A stretch of DNA of 64,000 bases from positions 124,001 through 188,000 of the forward strand of contig SVOW01000003.1 of the NCBI GenBank assembly GCA_015066175.1, in the 5' to 3' direction. Each line of letters opens with the position of its first letter. Position 1 is the stretch's first letter. The stretch comes from Oscillospiraceae bacterium (lineage in GTDB: Bacteria; Bacillota; Clostridia; Oscillospirales; Acutalibacteraceae). Of the stretch, positions 8,686-19,455 are shown piece after piece. Made by a program: the position numbers and the translations under genes. Below the pieces are notes generated by a model. That model made no database searches. It worked only from the letters and a program-made list of their open reading frames with translations, and was not told where the DNA came from.

Positions 8686-9771
8686 TTATAGTGAAATTTT
8701 TTTGATTATTGTTTTGTTAAGACAACTGCCGTCTTCTTTTCCGCCTGCGCAGAATGAAGTAAGAATAGTTTTTTCGTCAATGAAAAACAACGAGGGATAG
8801 CAATAGCCTTTATCTTCTTCGCTTTCGAGGATAATTTCATTTGAAAAATTAATTCCGTCGAGACTTTCGCGGATAATAATGGGAGTTCTTCCTGCCTGGA
8901 AAAATTCTTCATTTTCATTGCGTGTGTTATAAAAAGGAATTGGATTGTAAACGCTGTAAAACTTTCCTGAATATGGGTTTTTCTTAATAAGCATTGGTGA
9001 TTCGGGGGAAGTGAATCTGCTTGGTGCAGGGGAAGTCCATTTTCGCCCGCTGTCAACAGAAATGCTTTCATACTGGCATAAACAATCTGTCCTGAAATAT
9101 GTATAAAGTGAGCCGTTTTCAAGCTGTGTGATTCCGGGCTCCTGCAATCCTGTTTCGCTGTTGGGATTGGGGTTAGTGAATTTCACATTCAATTCTTTCC
9201 AGCTGAAACCGTCATCATCTGACACAAAAAGAAGGGAATATGCGTAATAATCAAATTCCAATTCCCCGTTTTCGTCAAAGCCTCGCCTGTGAGATGCAGC
9301 AGGCACAAAAATTCTGCCGTCATTCGCTTTCAGCACTCTGCAGTTATTCACAACATAGTAGGAATTAAAAGTGTTTGGGAAACATTTTTTTGTCATATAA
9401 AAGCTTTTTCCCTCGTCAGATGAACGTGCTATGTGATATTCAGAAAATCCGTCTGATAATTTTTTCAGGAAAAACAAGCCGATATCGCCGTTTTCCATTC
9501 TCATCAGAGAAACACACATCAGATTTTTGGTGCCCAGCTCTTCTGCAGTGATTAAGATTCTTCTGTCGGTGAAAGTTTCACCATTGTCATAAGAAAATAA
9601 AGCAGCGATATCGCAGGAATCGTCATCTTCTCCGCCGTCAGAATTATATCTTGAATAAGCAAACATAATTGAGCCGTCTTTAAGGGCAATAAAATCGCCC
9701 TCACTGTTTCGGCCGTTGCCGATTTCAGGCGGAATTTCGCATACGATTTTCTGTTCTTTTACGCTGAACAT
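8686..9771 (-). CDS. Sialidase-like (BNR/Asp-box) beta-propeller protein
   Basis: Protein of 361 residues with four Asp-box repeats: SYDNGETF (60-67), SSDEGKSF (117-124), SDDDGFSW (184-191) and SVDSGRKW (238-245). This marks a six-bladed sialidase-type propeller. Glu211 in LQEPGI and Arg227 in FRTD are placed like catalytic residues of exo-sialidase relatives, but the family also includes non-sialidase hydrolases. No signal peptide is seen. It is first in a two-gene minus-strand operon with the GH5 gene, under a consensus promoter at 9789-9817 that is divergent from the phosphoesterase promoter. Confidence 0.7.
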   Translation of the reverse strand: MFSVKEQKIVCEIPPEIGNGRNSEGDFIALKDGSIMFAYSRYNSDGGEDDDSCDIAALFSYDNGETFTDRRILITAEELGTKNLMCVSLMRMENGDIGLFFLKKLSDGFSEYHIARSSDEGKSFYMTKKCFPNTFNSYYVVNNCRVLKANDGRIFVPAASHRRGFDENGELEFDYYAYSLLFVSDDDGFSWKELNVKFTNPNPNSETGLQEPGITQLENGSLYTYFRTDCLCQYESISVDSGRKWTSPAPSRFTSPESPMLIKKNPYSGKFYSVYNPIPFYNTRNENEEFFQAGRTPIIIRESLDGINFSNEIILESEEDKGYCYPSLFFIDEKTILTSFCAGGKEDGSCLNKTIIKKISL

Positions 9772-9788
9772 AACACCACCTCAAAATC

Positions 9789-9817
9789 ATTTTACAATAT
9801 TGTTTATATAAAGTCAA
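9789..9817 (-). promoter_or_regulatory. Promoter of sialidase-GH5 operon
   Basis: On the minus strand TTGACT (9817-9812), 17-base spacer, TAAAAT (9794-9789). A GAGGTGG ribosome site follows before the ATG at 9771. Confidence 0.75.
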
Positions 9818-9844
9818 ATTAATTTTAAATTTACAAAAGTAAAC

Positions 9845-9873
9845 TTGAAACAGCAGAAAAAATATGGTAAAAT
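9845..9873 (+). promoter_or_regulatory. Promoter of secreted metallophosphoesterase
   Basis: TTGAAA (9845-9850), 17-base spacer, TAAAAT (9868-9873). It diverges from the sialidase promoter only 28 bases away. Confidence 0.7.
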
Positions 9874-9907
9874 ACCACATCATAAAGCAAAAAAGGAGAG
9901 TTTTCAG

Positions 9908-11329
9908 ATGAAAAAATCAATCAGGTTAATAGCAGCAATTATGACCCTTGTTCTGTTTTCTTGCTCTGTGTTGCCCATAAGTGTAACAGCAGTTTCAGCA
10001 GAAAAAGCATGGGAAGATTATCTTGAAGAGGGCAAAGGCGTATACATCGGCCCGGGTGCTGATGATACAGAAATGTATGTTACATGGTACGGCGGAAAAG
10101 ATGGCGTAACACCTTGCGTTAAAGTCAGTGAAAAAGCTGATATGTCAGATGCGAAAACTTTTGAAGGCACAATTCACACAGGCTACAAGGTTGACCGTTC
10201 AAACCACGTTACAGTCACAGGTCTTGAAAAGGGCAAAACTTATTACTATGTTTGCTGTGACGGCACAACAGACACAGCAGTGAAATCATTTAAAACAGTC
10301 GCAGAGGGTGCAGATTTTTCTGCAATTTATGTAAGCGATATTCACATCACAGGCAATTCTTATGAAGATGAATCCATTTACCACACTTCAAAAGTATGGA
10401 GTGACGTGCTTACTGAAGCCACAGCAAGAGAAGATATTTCTCTCATTCTTGCAGGCGGTGACCAGGCAACAGAAGGTCAGCCTTATGAATACTACGGTTT
10501 GTTCTATCCTCAGCAGGTGAAAACAATTCCTTTTGCAATGGCTCAGGGTAACCACGATGTAAAAAGATATACTTACGATGCAGTTGCAAACTACCCCAAC
10601 GCAAAACTTACAGGTCTTTCAAAATCACTTATTCACGGCGACTATTATTTCACAAAAGGTGATGCACTTTTCCTTGTGCTTGACAGCACCAATTCATCGG
10701 CAGCCGACCATTATTTTTTCGTAAAAAATGCGGTGAATGCAAACCCTGATGCAAAATGGAGAATTATGATGTTCCACCACGATTTATACGGTGGTCACAT
10801 TGAATCAAGAGAAAGCGAAAATATGCTTCTGCGTCTTCTTTTTACACCGATTATTGATAAATTCCAGATTGACCTTGTGCTCACAGGTCACAGCCATTGC
10901 TTCAGCAGAAGCCATGTTATCTACAGAAACGAAATCACAGAAGACCTTACAGGCAAAACAAGCGTAACTGACCCCAAAGGTACAATTTATCTCAACAATG
11001 GTTCACTTAAAATGAACGCAGACAGTGAGCCACAGGCACCGATTATCGATTCAGACAGAAAGAGTGAATATATCGCAACAGATTATCTTGCATTTGATAC
11101 ACCCATATATAACATTCTTTCTTTTGAAGGAAACAGCCTTACAATAAAATCTTACACTTACGGTGCCGAAACACCTTTCACAGAGCTTACAATCAACAAA
11201 ACGACCAACGAGGGCGGTCATCCTGATAAGCCTACTCAGTTGTGGTTTGTAATCGGCAAATATATCGGCACAATCTACAATATGATAAACAACATTTCAC
11301 GTAAAGGTGAAATTGCAGACAGAGGATAA
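9908..11329 (+). CDS. Secreted metallophosphoesterase, purple acid phosphatase-like
   Basis: Predicted 473 residues with a Sec signal peptide (KKSIRLIAAIMTLVLFSCS, cleavage probably near SVTAVSA). A beta-sandwich like the purple-acid-phosphatase N-domain comes next (YVTWYGGKDG ... GLEKGKTYYYVC), then a calcineurin-like metal site: SDIHITG, GGDQA, GNHDV, HHDLYGGH and GHSHCF. It would hydrolyse phosphomono- or diesters outside the cell. The ATG at 9908 follows AAAGGAGAG; an in-frame TTG at 9845 is inside the promoter -35 and is rejected. The C-terminal 25 residues form an amphipathic segment (FVIGKYIGTIYNMINN) that may tether the enzyme. It lies next to deoB-deoD, so extracellular nucleotide dephosphorylation is a reasonable inference. 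Confidence 0.8.
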   Translation: MKKSIRLIAAIMTLVLFSCSVLPISVTAVSAEKAWEDYLEEGKGVYIGPGADDTEMYVTWYGGKDGVTPCVKVSEKADMSDAKTFEGTIHTGYKVDRSNHVTVTGLEKGKTYYYVCCDGTTDTAVKSFKTVAEGADFSAIYVSDIHITGNSYEDESIYHTSKVWSDVLTEATAREDISLILAGGDQATEGQPYEYYGLFYPQQVKTIPFAMAQGNHDVKRYTYDAVANYPNAKLTGLSKSLIHGDYYFTKGDALFLVLDSTNSSAADHYFFVKNAVNANPDAKWRIMMFHHDLYGGHIESRESENMLLRLLFTPIIDKFQIDLVLTGHSHCFSRSHVIYRNEITEDLTGKTSVTDPKGTIYLNNGSLKMNADSEPQAPIIDSDRKSEYIATDYLAFDTPIYNILSFEGNSLTIKSYTYGAETPFTELTINKTTNEGGHPDKPTQLWFVIGKYIGTIYNMINNISRKGEIADRG

Positions 11330-11367
11330 AAAAAATCCGTGGGAGTTAAATTCCCACGGATTTTTTT
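11329..11367. terminator. Bidirectional terminator between convergent genes
   Basis: AAATCCGTGGGA pairs with TCCCACGGATTT around a short loop, flanked by A-run and T-run. The last codons of deoB (minus strand) are inside the hairpin, so the terminator doubles as coding sequence. Confidence 0.9.
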
Positions 11368-12464
11368 ATAAAGTCTGAAATAAAATCAAAGCCGTTTATT
11401 GTGCCGAGATTTTCAGGGCAAATTTTTTTGCCGTAAATAATCAGAGGCACACTTTCTCTTGTGTGGTCAGTGCCTTTGAAACAAGGGTCACAGCCATGGT
11501 CTGCGGTTATGATGAGAATATCTTCGTCTTTCATTTTTTTGATGAATTCGTGGAGAAAATCATCAAATTCGCTCAAAGCCTTTGCGTAACCGTCTTTGTC
11601 GCGTCTGTGGCCGTAAATCATATCGAAATCAACAAGGTTTGCAAAACACAGGCCGTTGAAATTTTCTTTTGCAGTTTCAAGCATTTTCTCCATTCCCTCT
11701 TTGTTTGAATGGGTGAAAATGCTTTTTGTGATTCCTTTGCCTGCAAAAATATCAGAAATTTTACCGATTGAAATCACATCAAAGCCTTTTTCTTTAAGGC
11801 AATCAAGCAATGTTTTTTCAGGTGGCTCAATGGAAAAATCGTGCCTGTTTGCAGTTCTCGAAAAATTGCCGTTTTTTCCAACAAAAGGTCTTGCAATAAC
11901 TCTGCCTACGCCATGCTTTCCTGTCAGTATTTTTCTTGCAATTCTGCAGTAATCATAAAGCTTTTCAGGGCTTATAACATCTTCATGTGCCGCAATCTGA
12001 AAAACACTGTCAGCAGATGTGTAAACAATAAGTCTGCCTGTTTTCAGATGTTCTTCGCCATAATCGCGTATAACATCTGTGCCTGAATAAGGCTTGTTGC
12101 AGAGTGCTTTTACTCCTGCTTCGTTTTCAAATTCATTTATAACTTCTTCCGGAAAACCGTCAGGATAAGTGGGCAGGGGATTTTCAGACACGATTCCTGC
12201 AATTTCCCAATGGCCGATTGTTGTGTCTTTCCCTTTTGATTTTTCAGTAAGTCTGCCCACAGCAGCAAGGGGTGAAGACGTTTTTTCAAGGTAGTCAACA
12301 GTGTCAATGTTGCCGATACCAAGCTTTATTAAATTGTCAATCCTGAATTTTTCAGATGACGAAATGCTCCTTAACGTGTCTGCTCCTTTGTCGCCGAAAA
12401 ATACAGCATCAGGTGCATTTCCGATTCCAAGGCTGTCAAGCACACATAAAAATATTCTTCTCAT
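11346..12464 (-). CDS. deoB: Phosphopentomutase
   Basis: Phosphopentomutase of 372 residues, interconverting (deoxy)ribose-1-phosphate and 5-phosphate. Hallmarks of the alkaline-phosphatase-like metalloenzyme fold are MRRIFLCVLDSLGIG at the start, TIGHWE, YTSADSVFQIAAHE, GHRRD and ITADHGCDP with TDHTRE for metal binding. It is slightly shorter than the usual 390-400. The start overlaps the deoD stop as ATGA, so translation is coupled. With deoD it feeds nucleoside pentose into central metabolism. Its 3' end runs into the shared terminator. Confidence 0.95.
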   Translation of the reverse strand: MRRIFLCVLDSLGIGNAPDAVFFGDKGADTLRSISSSEKFRIDNLIKLGIGNIDTVDYLEKTSSPLAAVGRLTEKSKGKDTTIGHWEIAGIVSENPLPTYPDGFPEEVINEFENEAGVKALCNKPYSGTDVIRDYGEEHLKTGRLIVYTSADSVFQIAAHEDVISPEKLYDYCRIARKILTGKHGVGRVIARPFVGKNGNFSRTANRHDFSIEPPEKTLLDCLKEKGFDVISIGKISDIFAGKGITKSIFTHSNKEGMEKMLETAKENFNGLCFANLVDFDMIYGHRRDKDGYAKALSEFDDFLHEFIKKMKDEDILIITADHGCDPCFKGTDHTRESVPLIIYGKKICPENLGTINGFDFISDFIKKSVGI

Positions 12465-13180
12465 AATCTTATAGCAGTGCCCAGTGCAATTTCCATCATT
12501 TCAGTAAATGAATTCTGTCTTGATTCTGCATCAAGTGCTTCTCCTGTGATAATATTGTCGCTGATTGTGCAGATGGCAAGAGCGTTTTTCTTTGCTTTTG
12601 CTGCATTCATATAAAGTGCCGCTGCTTCCATTTCAATTGCGAGAATTCCCATTTCAGCCCATTTATCGTTGAACTTTTCATCTGCATTGTAAAATGTATC
12701 AGAAGACAAAATGTTTCCCACATGGAAAACAGAGCCTTTCTTTTCGCATTCTTCTGCGCAGATTTTAAGCAGGGGATAGCTTGCAGTTGCAGAAAAATGT
12801 CCGGGCAGATTAAACTGCTTCTGATATTCAGAATTGGTTGATGCACCCATTCCCAGCACAATATCACGCACGTTGATTTTTTCATCGAGTGCACCTGCAG
12901 AACCTACGCGGATTATGTTGTCAACACCGAAAAAGTTAAACAACTCATAACTGTAAATTCCTATTGACGGCATACCCATTCCGCTTGCCATAACAGACAC
13001 TTCTTTGCCTTTATATGTGCCTGTGTAGCCTGCTATTGCACGCACGTTATTCACAAGCTTTGCGTTTTCAAGGAAGTTTTCTGCAATGAATTTTGCACGT
13101 AACGGGTCACCGGGCATAAGCACGGTTTTTGCAAAATCTTCAGGTTTTGCATTTATGTGAGGTGTTGGATAATTAATCAT
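12461..13180 (-). CDS. deoD: Purine-nucleoside phosphorylase, DeoD type
   Basis: Hexameric-type purine nucleoside phosphorylase of 239 residues. MPGDPLRAKFIAENFL, GMGMPSIGIYSYEL, AIEMEAAALY and TISDNIITGE match the DeoD family; it splits purine nucleosides with phosphate to give base and pentose-1-phosphate, which DeoB then isomerises. ATG 13180 is chosen because AAAGGAG lies ten bases upstream; in-frame upstream codons overlap the ribosome site. It leads the deoD-deoB unit, whose promoter interleaves with the divergent promoter of the secreted PHP gene. Confidence 0.93.
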   Translation of the reverse strand: MINYPTPHINAKPEDFAKTVLMPGDPLRAKFIAENFLENAKLVNNVRAIAGYTGTYKGKEVSVMASGMGMPSIGIYSYELFNFFGVDNIIRVGSAGALDEKINVRDIVLGMGASTNSEYQKQFNLPGHFSATASYPLLKICAEECEKKGSVFHVGNILSSDTFYNADEKFNDKWAEMGILAIEMEAAALYMNAAKAKKNALAICTISDNIITGEALDAESRQNSFTEMMEIALGTAIRL

Positions 13181-13236
13181 AAATGTCACGCTCCTTTGTA
13201 TCATTTTACCACATAATTGAAAAAATATAAAGAATA

Positions 13237-13266
13237 ATTGTAAAAATTACTTGACTTTTTTTTCAA
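13237..13266 (-). promoter_or_regulatory. Promoter of deoD-deoB
   Basis: Minus strand TTGAAA (13266-13261), 18-base spacer, TACAAT (13242-13237). It physically overlaps the plus-strand promoter at 13251-13279. Confidence 0.6.
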
Positions 13267-13279
13267 AAAGAGTGATAAT
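13251..13279 (+). promoter_or_regulatory. Promoter of secreted PHP gene
   Basis: TTGACT (13251-13256), 17-base spacer, GATAAT (13274-13279), 36 bases before the ATG. Confidence 0.75.
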
Positions 13280-13314
13280 TAAGTGTCAATATTTATTTGT
13301 AAAGGAGAATACAA

Positions 13315-14676
13315 ATGTCAAAGAAATTTTTGAAAGTTATGAGTGTAATCCTCTCTCTTTCACTTCTTGCATCTTTCTCAGTTTATGCAAGTGCTGAAAA
13401 AACAGACGAGTACACTATCGTTAACCCTTACGAAGATGTAATCTGGAAAGGCGAAAATGCATGGACAGGTTACAGAGGCAGCCTCCATACTCACTCAACT
13501 TACAGTGATGCTACAGTAACACTTAAAGAAATGGTTATGGAATATTATAATCAGGGCTTCGGTTTCCTTGGTATGGCTGACCACTCAGTTACAGGCGTTG
13601 AATGGAATCAGGCTCCCGAGCAGGCTCCTCTCTATTACTATCAGTACCTTATCGGTTACACAATGGAACATCTCACAGATGAAGAATATCAGGGTGTTAT
13701 CAACGGCACATATCCTATGCCTGAAGGTATGACACGTGATTATGGTATGACATGTATCACAGGTGCAAACGAACTCAACGGTATCACTCTCACAAAGGGT
13801 CACGTTGTAGGTTACGGCCTTGAACGCGGCGTAGGTACAGGCCATGCAGGTCTTGAAAACGGACACCGCGAAGCAGTTCAGTTTGCAGAAGAAAATGGCG
13901 GATATTCAGTTATCGCACATCCCGGCGACTGGATTGACACAAGAGAAGGCGTTAACGACCCTGAATTCATTGATTATTTCACAAAGATTTTCCTTGATTA
14001 CGATTCATGCCTTGGTATGGAAGTTTTCAACGAAACAAACAATGCAACTCCCTGGGACAGAAACCTCTGGGACAACATCCTTATGGAAACACTTCCCTAT
14101 GGCAGAATGGTATGGGGCTATTCAAACAGTGACGCTCATGAACTCAACAAAGTTGACTCATCATTCAGCGTATTTATGATGCCCGAAAATACTGCAGAAA
14201 ACGTTAAAGAAACAATGTACAATGGTAATTTCTTTGCAGTTACAAGAAAAATTCACGATAACCCCGTTCTCGGCCCTGCAGAAACATATGACGTTATGGA
14301 CCAGAAACTTCCCGTTCCCATGGCAACAAACGTTGAAGTAGGCGACACAACAATCACAATGGAAGTTGAAAACGCAGACTTTGTTCAGTGGATTGCAAAC
14401 GGCAAAATCGTTGCAAAAACAGAAGTAGACGGCACAGGCACATCAACAATCGATCTTTCACAGATTGAAAACTCAGACGAATTCCTCTATGTACGTGCTG
14501 AAATCTTCGGTGAAGGCGGTTGTGCAGCAAGCCAGCCCTTCGCTCTTGACCGTAACAATGCAATGGAATATGAACAGGATACTTCTCTTGCAGCAAAAAT
14601 CGAATACTTATGGTATCGCTTCATCAGCTGCAGATTCTTCATCATCTTCCAGGAAATCTACAGAGCTATTGTTTAA
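13315..14676 (+). CDS. Secreted PHP-domain metal-dependent phosphoesterase-like protein
   Basis: Protein of 453 residues with a Sec signal peptide (KFLKVMSVILSLSLLASFS, cleavage near VYASA). A PHP domain follows: GSLHTHSTYSD, GMADHS, VIAHPGDW and SNSDAHE supply the metal-binding His and Asp cluster of phosphoesterases. A C-terminal beta-rich region (about 330-425) resembles an added sandwich domain, and the last 30 residues (YLWYRFISCRFFIIFQEIY) are hydrophobic/amphipathic and could anchor it. Start ATG follows AAAGGAG. Codon choice is strongly biased to C-ending codons, which suggests high expression. Its interleaved divergent promoter with deoD hints at joint use of phosphorylated nucleosides or sugars; the substrate is unknown. 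Confidence 0.75.
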   Translation: MSKKFLKVMSVILSLSLLASFSVYASAEKTDEYTIVNPYEDVIWKGENAWTGYRGSLHTHSTYSDATVTLKEMVMEYYNQGFGFLGMADHSVTGVEWNQAPEQAPLYYYQYLIGYTMEHLTDEEYQGVINGTYPMPEGMTRDYGMTCITGANELNGITLTKGHVVGYGLERGVGTGHAGLENGHREAVQFAEENGGYSVIAHPGDWIDTREGVNDPEFIDYFTKIFLDYDSCLGMEVFNETNNATPWDRNLWDNILMETLPYGRMVWGYSNSDAHELNKVDSSFSVFMMPENTAENVKETMYNGNFFAVTRKIHDNPVLGPAETYDVMDQKLPVPMATNVEVGDTTITMEVENADFVQWIANGKIVAKTEVDGTGTSTIDLSQIENSDEFLYVRAEIFGEGGCAASQPFALDRNNAMEYEQDTSLAAKIEYLWYRFISCRFFIIFQEIYRAIV

Positions 14677-14695
14677 TCAGTAATACAAAACCAAA

Positions 14696-14730
14696 CCCCT
14701 GATTGAGAAATCAATCAGGGGATATTTTTT
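14696..14730 (+). terminator. Terminator with GAAA tetraloop
   Basis: CCCCTGATTGA pairs with TCAATCAGGGG around GAAA, followed by ATATTTTTT. Convergent gene on the minus strand stops at 14737, so it may serve both. Confidence 0.9.
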
Positions 14731-14736
14731 ATTGAT

Positions 14737-15357
14737 TCAGTTGTAATTTTCAATCAATGCTTTAAGCATCTGCACTGCGTTGTCAATTCCCACAGTGCCG
14801 CTGTTGATTGTAACGTCGTAGTTTCTTGCATCGCCCCAATCCTGCGAGCCGTAAAACTGGTTGTGTCTGATTCTTGCCTTGTCAGTTTTCTTAATAACAT
14901 CTTTCACGTCATCTTTAGCAATGCCGTATTTTGCCACTGCTCTTTCGCAACGTTTGTCAAAATCAGCGCAGATAAAAACATTGAAGCAGGGGAACTGATT
15001 TTTGAGAATATAGTCAGCGCATCGTCCTACTATAACACATGAGCCTTCTGCTGCAAGGCTTTTGATAACCTTTGCTTCCGCCTGAAAAACCTGGTCAGAA
15101 AGTGACTGTCCGTAATTTTGCGACATTATGTTGCCGAAGGTATATGTGTTTGTTGCAAGGTTGAAAAGAAGGCTTGATGTAACTTTCTGTTCTTCTTTTT
15201 CTATAAATTCAGCGCAGAAACCTGTTTCTTTTGCTGTTTTGTCGATGATGATTTTATCGTAATAGGGGATGCCGAGTTCAATTGCAAGCTTTTCACCTAT
15301 TTCGCGTCCGCCACTGCCGAATTCACGGCTGATGGTAATTATCAGATTATTTTTCAT
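14737..15357 (-). CDS. Cytidylate kinase-like P-loop protein
   Basis: Protein of 206 residues of the cytidylate-kinase-like family. Residues 1-20 contain ITISREFGSGG, the atypical P-loop of this family, then IPYYDKIIIDKTAKETGF; CVIVGRCADYIL and KTDKARIRHNQFYG are further conserved blocks. Related proteins are common in Clostridia and differ from true Cmk; the phosphoryl acceptor is not known. ATG 15357 is chosen since AAAGGAG lies seven bases upstream, twelve codons inside the longest frame. It is a single-gene unit next to a repeat island. Confidence 0.75.
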   Translation of the reverse strand: MKNNLIITISREFGSGGREIGEKLAIELGIPYYDKIIIDKTAKETGFCAEFIEKEEQKVTSSLLFNLATNTYTFGNIMSQNYGQSLSDQVFQAEAKVIKSLAAEGSCVIVGRCADYILKNQFPCFNVFICADFDKRCERAVAKYGIAKDDVKDVIKKTDKARIRHNQFYGSQDWGDARNYDVTINSGTVGIDNAVQMLKALIENYN

Positions 15358-15405
15358 ACTAAAACTCCTTTCGTGACTAGTATATGTTTGCATAGTTCAG
15401 TGAGT

Positions 15406-15542
15406 AAATTATAATTTAGTGTAGAATGCAGAATGCAAAATGCAGAGTTTCGGGTCTGCGACGCTATTATGTTTGGGTGTGGGCTTTGCCCACCCGCAAT
15501 TTTGCACTCTGCACTATGCACTTTGCATTCAAATTATAATTC
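15406..15542. repeat. TGCA-rich inverted repeat element bounded by AAATTATAATTT
   Basis: A 137-base intergenic element with AAATTATAATTT at 15406 and a near copy at 15531. The inner arms are rich in GAATGCA/GTGCA units on the left and their complements on the right, with GGGTGTGGGCTTTGCCCACCC as an inner hairpin region. The stretch GCAGAATGCAAAATGCA plus TTTCGGGTCTGCGA recurs near 45040, so it is a dispersed family. No reading frame of note. Confidence 0.75.
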
Positions 15543-15565
15543 ACAAAACTATCTTACCACAAACC

Positions 15566-15594
15566 TTGAAAAATGGCAATAATAATGTTAAAAT
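15566..15594 (+). promoter_or_regulatory. Promoter of ligA
   Basis: TTGAAA (15566-15571), 17-base spacer, TAAAAT (15589-15594), 34 bases before ATG 15628. Confidence 0.7.
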
Positions 15595-15603
15595 ATAAAT
15601 TAA

Positions 15604-17601
<1,998 letters not shown>

Positions 17602-17612
17602 GGAGTGTTTTT

Positions 17613-19415
17613 ATGTTTTGCAAACATTGCGGAAAGCAGATTAATGATAATCAGTCATTTTGCCCATTCTGTGGCACTGCGGTAACGGTAAAACCAAGTG
17701 CAGATTTGCAGAATTATCAAAAACAGCCTTTGCCTGAAAAACCGAAAAAGTCAGGTAAAAGCAAAAAGAAAGTTGTTATTGCAATTATCGCGGTGCTTCT
17801 TGTGATATCAATCGGCGTAGGCGGTTGGTTTTTGTGGGATGTTATTGCTGAAAAGAAAAAAGGAGACTCTGACAGTAAAGAAAGACTTGAAGAACTCCTC
17901 AAAGAAAGCACAACAAAGCCTATAGTTGAATTTGTCTATGACGACTACGATTCAGACGGTACATATGAAGCATATGCAGTTGTGGGTGAAACAGATGAAG
18001 AAGACGAAAAACACCCTGAATTCTACGATGCTGACATTTACTTTGTAAATCACAAGAAAGCACAGTCCATCAAAGAAAACATAAGCGGTAAAGTCAACGG
18101 CACAATGGATGTTAAGAATCTTAAATATATTTCGATTGAAGTATACGATGATGGCACAGATGAAGGTAAGTCATTTATCTACACAGCTGACGGCACAAAA
18201 TCTGCTGAAGCTGATATTTCAGGCGAATATTCAAATGTTCACGAAGAAGACGGCAGAATTGTGGGTTATGATGAAAACGGCAATCTTGTTGAAGTTGAAA
18301 TTTCCGGTGAAAACAAAAAAGGCACGTCATCAAAACCTGAATTACTTGAAGCAACAGACGAAGATTTTGAAAATTTTGAACTGATGTTAGAAGAAGCCTG
18401 GTTGCCTTATGTTGATTTTGACAGAAGTTCAACACCGCTTTCTGATGTTGTAGGATATTTTATGGTCTGCGGCGGTATGCCTGTCGGCTTGTACACATAT
18501 TACTTTGATGAAGTAGTTGCTTTCGATGAAGAAGATGCAACATACAGTGATTGGCTCGGCTCTGACCCTGATGGTAAATTTGGTGCAGGTGCAATAAAAA
18601 TGGAAGCCGATAAAGTAGACTGGATAGTTGAAAATGTTTTCGGACTTGAACCTGATAACTCATTGAATGCGGATTTGTGTTACTACAAAGACGGTTACGT
18701 CTATGTGCCCGGTGAACTCGGTGGTGGTCCGGCTGTGGGTTACTGTATTATAAACAAGGAAGAACTTCCTGACGGAAGATATGAAATAACTGCAATGGAG
18801 TATAACGCAGAAGATATAGGTTACCTTTATCCGAGTTTTCAGACTTTTGTCTGCGAGTTGAAATATGATGACACAATGGGTAGATATTGGTCATTTGTCA
18901 ACACTTATATGGGTGTTGACAAAAACCCTGACGCACCCGGTTATGACTTGGCAAGCATAAATATGTACAATGCGTACAGTGCACTTTTGGGCGAAGTTCG
19001 CAGTGAGTATAGTGATGAAGATTACCTTGATTTAGATTATCTGCTTTATGATTTAAACAATGATGATGTGCTGGAAATAATCATAAAGCACGGCACATGT
19101 GAAGCAGATTATACTTACTATGTTTACACTATGGAGAATAACAGAGCCGTGTTTGTTGGCGAAACTTCAGCGTTTCATTCAGGATTAGGTCTGCTTGACG
19201 GAAAAGTGGTAGAATCGATGTCACACATGGGTTATGTGAGCATATCTGAATGGGTGTTTGACGGAACAACTTTATCGGTAAATGAAATTGAGTCAGGCGA
19301 CTATGAAGACGTGGTTGTCGATTTTGATACATCCCTGGAATTGACAGATGCAAACTCAACAGTTTTGATGGCAGAAGAAGTGTTTGATATGGATATTGAG
19401 TTTTTAACAAGGTAA
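17613..19415 (+). CDS. Zinc-ribbon membrane-anchored protein, paralogue of the 5363 gene
   Basis: Product of 600 residues. The N-terminus is a zinc ribbon (CKHCG ... CPFCG), then a basic linker and one transmembrane helix (VVIAIIAVLLVISIGVGGW). The extracellular part opens with the module LKESTTKPIVEF and DYDSDGTYEAYAVVG, nearly identical to the protein at 5363, and then diverges: instead of DUF6273 it has an acidic region and a C-terminal segment with YDLNNDDVLEIIIKHG, reminiscent of calcium-loop/FG-GAP-like repeats. Function unknown; a cytoplasmic ribbon coupled to a surface sensor or binding domain is a reasonable guess. ATG follows AAGGAGTG, 11 bases after ligA. Confidence 0.75.
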   Translation: MFCKHCGKQINDNQSFCPFCGTAVTVKPSADLQNYQKQPLPEKPKKSGKSKKKVVIAIIAVLLVISIGVGGWFLWDVIAEKKKGDSDSKERLEELLKESTTKPIVEFVYDDYDSDGTYEAYAVVGETDEEDEKHPEFYDADIYFVNHKKAQSIKENISGKVNGTMDVKNLKYISIEVYDDGTDEGKSFIYTADGTKSAEADISGEYSNVHEEDGRIVGYDENGNLVEVEISGENKKGTSSKPELLEATDEDFENFELMLEEAWLPYVDFDRSSTPLSDVVGYFMVCGGMPVGLYTYYFDEVVAFDEEDATYSDWLGSDPDGKFGAGAIKMEADKVDWIVENVFGLEPDNSLNADLCYYKDGYVYVPGELGGGPAVGYCIINKEELPDGRYEITAMEYNAEDIGYLYPSFQTFVCELKYDDTMGRYWSFVNTYMGVDKNPDAPGYDLASINMYNAYSALLGEVRSEYSDEDYLDLDYLLYDLNNDDVLEIIIKHGTCEADYTYYVYTMENNRAVFVGETSAFHSGLGLLDGKVVESMSHMGYVSISEWVFDGTTLSVNEIESGDYEDVVVDFDTSLELTDANSTVLMAEEVFDMDIEFLTR

Positions 19416-19455
19416 TTGGTAAAATAAATATAAAGTATTTAAAGGAGGCGTTATT

